64,000 nt of DNA, from positions 1 through 64,000 of the forward strand of contig CACVBU010000414.1 of assembly GCA_902728285.1 (NCBI GenBank), written 5' to 3'. Source of the stretch: Clytia hemisphaerica (taxonomy: Eukaryota > Cnidaria > Hydrozoa > Leptothecata > Clytiidae). Below the pieces are notes generated by a model that ran no database searches, was not told where the DNA came from, and worked only from the letters and a program-made list of their open reading frames with translations. The position numbers and the translations under genes were made by a program. Positions 54,601 to 63,600 of the stretch are shown one piece after another (the first letter of the stretch is position 1; the number at the start of each line of letters is the position of its first letter).

Positions 54601-57600
54601 TTATTTCAAATCATCAGTTAGCAGTTGGTTAGGTACAGACTATCTAGACAATTAATGACGCGTGATTCTATCACGTTTTTCTTTTTGATCAAAGGATACT
54701 AGTGCAGTAACCCCACGTATGTGTTCGCCTTTTTTTCAGTATCAACCCCACAAATAACAATATTGATCTCTCCTTGCGTGGCAAAGACGTTAACGACCGC
54801 GATCCAGCCCCGCCTCCACCTAAACGTAAATCGACAGACGATACTGACGAAGGAACGAAAGTTACCGGGGACGGAGAAGAGAATGAGGAAGAGGGAGCAA
54901 GTCAAGCGAAGAAACGAAAGATTATGGACACGTCATTGGATGATGGAGGTACTGTATCAATTAAGCCATAGAGGTATAAAGAAAGACAGGAGATGAATTT
55001 GTCGGTAATTGGTCGTTAAAGTCTTTTGATTTCTTTTATTTAATAAATCAAAAGAAATTCTAGGCTCGCCCGATGAAATAGGACTTTTTAGTAGAACTCA
55101 AGTTTGCTCTGAACATTCTTACTATCAGCATCGAAGATTTCCAGCCTTCTAATATACGAGAATAAAATAAAATTTAGCTCCACGAAATAAGTTTGCGTTC
55201 AATTTTGTCATCCATTAAATTTTGTTTGAAAAGATATTTTCTCAAGCCAGAAAATGAAAAGTTCTTTATAAGCAGACACAATTTCAGACCCAATTTGTAG
55301 ACAAAAAGTCGCTGGAGAATTTTGGAGGTAAGTATTTAGCAATAGAGTTCACCTTGAAGAAAATGTTGATCGAAAAATCTTGTCATTTGATGAAGGATTG
55401 CAAAGTTTACAGGCCCTTTTTTAATCCAAATATTTTCTTACACCAATGTCAGAAACAATGAATCTCGTCCCATCTTATTTCCAACACTTAAGTTAGCCAA
55501 TAAGATTTTACCTATCAACAAAAGAGCTCATTAAAAATGCACGATATATGAGATTATGAGCATGCATACCTCGTAATATTTTTAATCGTAGGGCGAGCAT
55601 GGTTACAATAGCATACTTCTCCTGTTTCTTTATACCTCCATGATTAAGCATAACCCCGCATGGCGAGAATTGAATTTACAACCTTTCTTACGGAAAGAGA
55701 AAATGAAGGCTTCAGATTAGACTAGCAAACTAGTCTGTAAATTAATCATGTCAGAGGGCGGGAACATAAAGGCGGCGGGCGTTTGCTAGAATAGGAGCTG
55801 CGTAGGAGAGCGAGCAAAAGTTGGTGAGAGGCTGCTGATATACAGACTAGAACATTCTGCCACGGCTTCATTTTGGAGGTTGTGAGAACGGAGGAGTGCT
55901 TTCCTAAATTTTGGAGGGAGAAAAGCCGACAGACCACTTTGTTTTGAATTTTGGGTGGTGGAGGAGCCACCTTTCAAGTTTTGAAACTTTTACATCTTTA
56001 GTTGTTTTTGTTATTCATACATTCTTAGAAAGGTAAGTATTTGCAATTTAGCTTCAGTTTTCTACAATCATCAAAAGTGTACAAGGATTATTCAGTTTTC
56101 CTTATGCAGGTTGGTGGTATATGTTACGTGCTTTTGGGGCTTTTTGCTAGCCTCTTTCATTCAAGGTAAGAAATATTTTTTCTAACAGTCTAATTTGGTT
56201 CCACCTAAATACTTTTTGCTTTTTATTTTAGTACTTACAGACTACTTGTTAAGGAACTTGATTACTCTAGTTTCATTGTGGCTAAGTGAACCCCTCCTGC
56301 AACACTCTTTTCTATGAGTACAACAGTAACACTAACCAGGCAGGAACTCTGCTCAAAAGTACCCAACAAAATAACCTTTTTGAAAAAATTTTGACACTAT
56401 TTTTAGAATAATAACATATCATAATAATAATCAATAATTCTGACACTTTTAATATCTCACGATAACCTAACACAGGTTTTCAAGCCGTACCAAAAAATTT
56501 TTTGGTACGGTTTGAAAACTATTTTTAGGTTATCGTGAGAATAAACAGCGTTTCCTGGTTAGTTCAAAGAAACTCCAAAGATTATCCCTCTCATCACTCT
56601 CAATGTCATTACTGCCAGGCTGCTGTCTGACAGTCTGACCCTCTTCAACAGACTCACTGCTACAAAAAACAACCTGTCCTGACTGTCAGCATGTAACGTA
56701 CCAGCCAAGCACAGGAAAATTACACGTACACATAGAAAATTAAATGGAAAACTTACAGAAAAGTACTTACTTCAGTCAGGGACAGTCGCCTTATTAGGAG
56801 ACGCCTCCTGATTAGGAGACCCATCTCCTAATCAGGAGGTTCACGTCTCCTAATCAGGAGACGGGTGTAATTATCTCGTGAACGAGCAAACTGCGCATGA
56901 TTTGATTGCTCCCAATGGAAAGAGCACAAAAAATTGATTCCATATGGTGATTTTCAGAAAAATCCACCGGTGGAATCAATCACTATTCTAATAATCTATA
57001 AGAACCAATCAGAAGTAAGAATCTGTCTTCTGAACAAAAGCGTCTCAAAAAGAAAAATGGCGGACATGAAAAAAATCAAGAGGGGCTTCGGTGTAGTGCT
57101 TTATATTAGGATTGTGATCGATTGCACCGAGAAATTTTGATAATTTTTTTAAAACTTTACCAATTCGAGGCTGCTCTTTCCATTAAAACTAGTTTCAAAA
57201 TGCGCGGAAAAGCCTAAAGCCCTTAAAATTGAGATCAAAGTTTTATGTCTCCTAATTAGGAGACGGGTCTCCTAATCAAGCGACCCCAAGCGACCTACAT
57301 GTCTCCTAATCAGGAGACGTCTCCTAATCAGGAGGCGTCTCCTAATAAGGCGACTGTCCCTGACTGTACTTTTAATAGTTAAGATGTCATATGTTGAATA
57401 ACTAAAACTCCAACCTCAAAACAATGACACATTGGTGCATAATTATTATTATAAGTGTATTATTATAATTAAGTATTTCAGTCTGTCGAATGAAAAATAT
57501 GTAACATCTGTCATGTACAAATTTAATTTGTGAAAAATTGAAATTTGCAGAATTTAGTGCTGTGATAAGATAGCTCTGATAGAAAATCCAGAGTTTATAT

Positions 57601-60600
57601 GGTGACAGAAAAGTTTTTGGGTACACGTATTCATGATTTTAGAAAAATGCAGTATTTTTGTCATGAGAAGAGAATTATTGTAAATTCTGACCTTTTTCAT
57701 AGACTGTGGCTATGTGCTGAAGAATTTTCTTGTCACACCAAAAATGCTGAAAAATTAACCTTACACTTTAAGATTTATGGCTAAATTTTTTTGGGAGTTT
57801 TCTTGCCACACTAATTTTACAATTTAATATAATTATTTAAATTAAAGTTACCTATTTGAGAAATTTTTGTTGTCAAACTGAGAATTCTGAATTTTCACCG
57901 TAATATAAATTCTGACAAATTTTCATCTACGTACAACTATAATTTTGGGGAAATCCCACTTGTTCGACAGTATACTTGTCCGACGGTACATTTGTTAGAC
58001 CGGTTGTTTGACAGTTATTAGTTCGACACCCATTTGCTCGACTGCATGGTTGTTCGACGATCACTTGTTCGACACTCTTCTCTCAAACAACTGGTCTGTT
58101 GAACAACTATATAGATTGTCGAACAAGTGGATTGTCAATCAACTGGGTTGTCGATCATTTTGGCACCCATTTGTTCCACAACCCACTTGTTCGACATTCA
58201 ATTTGACAAGAATTTGTTGAACAAGTAAGCTGTGGAAAAAATGGGTTGTTGAACATGTGACATATAGGTACTTATCACCCATTTTTCTGTAAATTGTAAG
58301 TATGTGTACTATAAAATTAACTTCACACTTGAAGATTTATGGCTGAATGAAAAAAATGAGTTTTCTTGCCACACTAATCTGGCAATTTAAAAATATGTAA
58401 ATGTTTAAAGTTATAGTAGGTACTATGTGTACAGTACGTTTGAGAAATTTTTGTTGCCAAACTGAGAATTCTTAATTTTCTCCATAAATTCTGCAAAATT
58501 TCCCTCTACGTAAGTATATATAAGTTTTGGAAAAAAATACTAGAATTGAGTAAAACATAAGCATGGCGAAAAAATTTAATCATTTTTAGATGTAAGAAGA
58601 CTTTTAATATTTCATAATTTGAAAGAAAATATTTTTTGGAGAAATTTGTCAGTGCCGCTTTACCATAACTTTATTTCTACTCAAAACTGTGTAATTTTAT
58701 CATAGGGATAGATACAGTACGTATTAAACTCAAAACAAAGGGATAACCAGGTAGATATTCACAAAAGTTTGTAGAACTTCCAATACACACGACATTGTGT
58801 CAGTGTCGTGTAGTAGTCTCTGGTAGTCCAACAACCATATATTTTTGATAAAGAACCTTTGACTTGTGAGTCCTGGAAAATTAAAACGTCTTATGTGTTT
58901 GAATGTCAGTAAATAATTGTTAGCTACTGTACCTGGGTTATCCCTTTGATTACCACCTGCAAACCTAGGAAAAAGAAAGCTGTAATGAAAAAAAAACTCA
59001 CAGTCCATAGTGTTTGCAATCTGAATACTCCATTCCTAAAATTGAATGAGTTATGAATAGGAAAAGATAACAAGTCAACAAGTTCTGATAACTGATGTTA
59101 CAAGATTTTCCATCTTCTCTTGCCTCTCAAATCAAAACAAAAAACAATCAAAAATGAGCCAAAGAATTTTGCATGCAGAGAACCATGAAGAAAAGCCACA
59201 TATACACAAAGAAGAGACTCATCAATAAGAAACAAGAAACAAAACAAAATCTTTTCAAATAAAAATTTCCACTAGAAGTCAGCCATTATTTTTTCCAATC
59301 ACGTACTCCTTCCTCAAAAATCAAAACAACACGATCTGCGACTTTGACGGAAGTTTTCATTTCTCATTTCACGAATTTCTCAAAGTTCATTCATTTCTAC
59401 AACGCCGAAATCTGGCGTTGTAAGATTGGGGCTTCAGCTTAGCCGTTTTTTCCTTCCTGGGGTTTCGCTCCAGTCGGGCTTTCAGCCCTCGCCGCCGACA
59501 AAATTTCTTCCTACGCTTACCTAACTCCTATGCTCACTTTTCTCGCGTGATACCGTTCCAGCCCGACTGGCGTGCCAGTCTAGCTTCAGATGTACACTTC
59601 TGAATTCCGCATTCCGAACGACATAATCTAGCGCCTAATTTGTTTTTCGTTTGGTTTTTCGAAATCTCGGGATGAGTTTTGCTTTCGTTTGTTTGAAAAC
59701 CGAACAACAATAGTACTAATTATTTGGAAAAAATTGGCATCTAAATCGCTCTATGTTAGATTTTATTCTGACCGTTTAAGCCTGTTTGTACCATTTGCCT
59801 TTATTGTACTTAGCCTAACGCTAAAGTGAAGATTAAATGTTGCTGAAGTTATCAAAAATAAATAAAAAAATCGATAATTTTTCATATTGAGAAATAGTCG
59901 ATAAATTTTCTGAAATTTTTATTTTTGGGTGCTTTTTTAATGGAGTTTTGATTTTGGCAAAAATCCTCTCAAATAATAATCATCAGGTGATAAAAAAATA
60001 TTCAGCGATCAAAAAATATCTGGTGATCTTTCGGTTCGCTTCTTCACATAACCGAGGTGATGTATGTTTGTTTTTCTGCGACGAAGGCGGTAAGGTTCTA
60101 ATTTGTCTAAATCCTGACTGACTGAGGACGACGGTAAATCAGCACTATTACCGACCTCGATTTTGTGGGTCAAAACTGTTGGCTATTCCAAATCGCTTCA
60201 GTCACTTTACCGTCCTCAAAAGTGTAAATACATAAACTCGCTATAATCTCTCATATGATGGTCTCGTGATTATGATACCTTCTTTATTTCAGATGCTGAT
60301 TTGAATGAACAAGATGAATCTGACCAAGATGAGGTACAAAATCGGTTTTACTTTTAATAAAATATCATGAAGCCTAGTTTTGGAGGTGACTCCTTAGGTT
60401 GATGAAACCGTCGACCATGATTAATCTTTTCTTGATTAAAAACCCTTGATAATTCTTTTTAAATCTTTATCTAAATCTGACTAAATTTTTAAAAATGTGG
60501 GCCCTCAACTTTTTCTGGAATAGGGCCCAAAACTCTTAGCAATGTTTGTCGAAAGCCAAGATGGATACAGGATGGGCATAATTCAGTTATGTCAACAATA

Positions 60601-63600
60601 AAATTCAATTGACAGTTTGACTGTATGGTTCTTTCGCAGGAGATGAGTGAAGCAGAAGAAGATGAAGAAAGTTCTGAAGATGAAGAAGATACTGAAAAAG
60701 AAACTAAACCATCCCTCGATGTGAGTCAATACTATGATGCCATCTTCTATCTTACTTTTATACCTAATATAGATCATCCGCTTGAAATTTGTGATGAACA
60801 AGAGAATGAATGCCAATTCGGGTATTTTTATTTCTCCCTAATGATAGCTTGGGGTCTTTTACTGTTTTTATAGTTTGTCATATATTGATCAGTAAACTTG
60901 CCAACGATTTTCTCACGATGATGATAAATATTTCTCATTTTTTGCAAAATGAAGCATGATTCTTCTCATAAATGTCCATGTTTCTATTTGACAGATAAGC
61001 GGAGGATTCGATTGGTCAGCAGATGTGAAGATGAACACGCAATCTGATTCTGAAGAATCTGAAGACAATGAAGAAGATGATAAGGTATCTCCACCCTTCG
61101 TTCGTTCGTTTCTTCTTTCGTTCGTTCTTTCGTTCGTTCGTTCCTTCGTTCCTTTGTTCAGGTTTACCCAACTAGCACGAAAAAAGATTGCTGAAATTTA
61201 TACCGACCCACCTAAAGAACGATTATATTGTCAACCTTTAATGAAATCCATTGAAATTATTGTTTTTTTTACAGAAATCAGCCAAGCAAACAAAGCGTCA
61301 GAAAAGAGCAGCCAAGAAGGCAGAAGAAGAATCGCTTCACAAGGTTTTACCAAGATTCTGTTTTATTTATAAAGAAAAATCTATTGCTAGCAATTTTCAC
61401 TTCGCTATGAAGATGTGATTCTCGAAATGGATGTCTTTTTTTTGAAAAATTCAAAGCACGTATCGGGTTCTATCAAGCATAATTCAATTGTCAATAAAAC
61501 TGATTTTTGAAGCCGGAACTTACTAAAATCGCCGGGAAAACGGTTTCTCTTGAATTTCTCGAGCTGTATATTATATTTTTTCATAAAATTTAGCTTTTGA
61601 TTGATGTAAAATGGCAATACCTAAAATGTAAAGGAGCCTAATTTTCGAAAAAATATCTTCCGGCCGCCCGGTCGAAATTGCTAGAAATATGCCGGAAAAA
61701 GCAGTTTTTACAATTTTCTCAAGATTCCATCCTTAGTTTTTTCTGATAAGTGTTACGATGTTATGTATTCATGTAATTTCACAATCTTAGTGTTTTTCCG
61801 GTCTGCATTTTGATGATTTGAGTTAGAGCAAGGTCGAAGGTGACAGGTCGCAGTGTCACCTTCGACCTTGCTCTAACTCAAATCATGAGGTAGGTCCAAT
61901 CAGCGTTCCTGCTTGTTACCAGTCTAACGATCTCTTTTTCACTTTAGGCGGAATTAGCACTATTGGATACAGAAAGACAGCTTGAATCGGCGGAGGACTT
62001 TGACCGTCTTGTCCTCGGTTCGCCAAACAGCTCCATTGTTTGGATACAGTACATGGCTTTTCATCTACATGCAGCTGAGGTCGATAAAGCTATCGCTGTT
62101 GGCCGAAAAGCCCTCAAGACCATCTCTTTCAGGTACTATGGTCATTATTTTGTTAAAACATTTTCTAAACGATTTCTAAACACTCACACAAAGTTTTCCA
62201 GGCAGTTCCAAGAGGTTTATTACACTCCTATTTCAATAACCTGATCAAAATCTTTTAGCCAGATAACATGATAGAATGATTTAGCAAAAAATACTCTCTC
62301 GGTAGGATTTTCAAATCGATATATTTCAAGTGGGTAGCTAGGCGGTCCCACCGGATCTGTGACACAGAGGTGCATTTCATTGTGGTAACAACAGTTTAAT
62401 CCATTTTAAAAAGTAAAGGTCAATTTTTTGAGTACTTAACATTGGCAATCCAGAAGTTTTCGAGAGTGTTTTATCTACTCTCGGTCATTGTCAGTCGATG
62501 TTGATTAAGATCAAAGGTAATAACTGCCTGGGAAAATGCTGTTCTTAACGAAAGTAACATCAAAGGTAATAAATGCCTGGGAAATTGCTGTTCTTAACGG
62601 AAGTAACATATTCCGTTATTGAAATGTTAAGAATATCCTGCAAATTTAAAGTTTTATTCTCTGATAGTGATAACACAGCAGTTTACCGTGTTTTACCAAT
62701 GGTTTCAGACACTTTTTCACTCGGAAGGATTTTCAAGCCGATCTTTCAAGTGGTTGGGCGGTCCCACCCAATTTATAAGTACTAACATCGGCCATCATTG
62801 ATTTCATGAAATTTTTCGAGGGTGTTTCTTCTACTCTCGATCGTCGGTCGATGTAGAAAATGATGAAGGTTAACAAATGCCGACGGGGATGGGAAATCTC
62901 TTTATTTTAATGGGTAGAAAATATCTTATTCTATTGTTTATCCCCAAAAGAGTGGTTGTCATTGCACAGTCACGGTTTTATATTTTTTTCAACGTTGTGT
63001 TATAGGGAAGAACAAGAAAAGTTGAATATTTGGGTAGCGCTGTTGAACTTGGAGAATTCATACGGTACCAAAGCTTCCTTGGAAACACTTTTCCAAGAAG
63101 CCGTGAAAGCGAACGAACCGAAGAAAGTTTATGTTAAAATGGTCGAATTGTATGTTAAAAACGATAAGAACGAGGTTTGTTATTCACAATGATAGTTATT
63201 AATATACTCATGTCTCCTCAGAACTGCTCAGCAGAAGAAAAATAACGCTCTAGGTAGATTTTCAATGATTGCACTGCTTTGTATCTATATAAAATGGCGA
63301 GTTGTGTATGGTGCTTTTCCTGTAACGGAAACAGTTAGTTTTCATTTTATTTAGATCCTGACTGACTAAGGACGACGGTAAATCAGTAGTTTCATCGCCC
63401 TTGATTTTGTTGCTTAACACCGGGGGTTTTCAAATTGTCTCATTCATTCCGCCGTCCTCAAAAGGGTTTACAACTTCGCTGCTGGATGAGCTAGATGTCG
63501 TGCTTTGGCTGAAAAGTATGCCGTATCTTGGTAGAAAATCCCCTAAGTCACGTGACATTACAATGGAATTTCAGTGTTAGACCAATCAGAAGCTTCGCGG

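Larger units (their letters stand above)
57367..60292 (+). other. Distal part of RRP5 intron 38
   Basis: Contains the GTTCGAC cluster, a GC-richer stretch at 59399-59640 opening with the hairpin CAACGCC-x6-GGCGTTG, and the repeat at 60103-60231. No coding exon with homology recognised. Confidence 0.4.

Noticed and set aside
60625..60873. 82-codon acidic frame as separate gene
   Set aside because: It is RRP5 exon 40 read through its GTGAGT donor into the intron.
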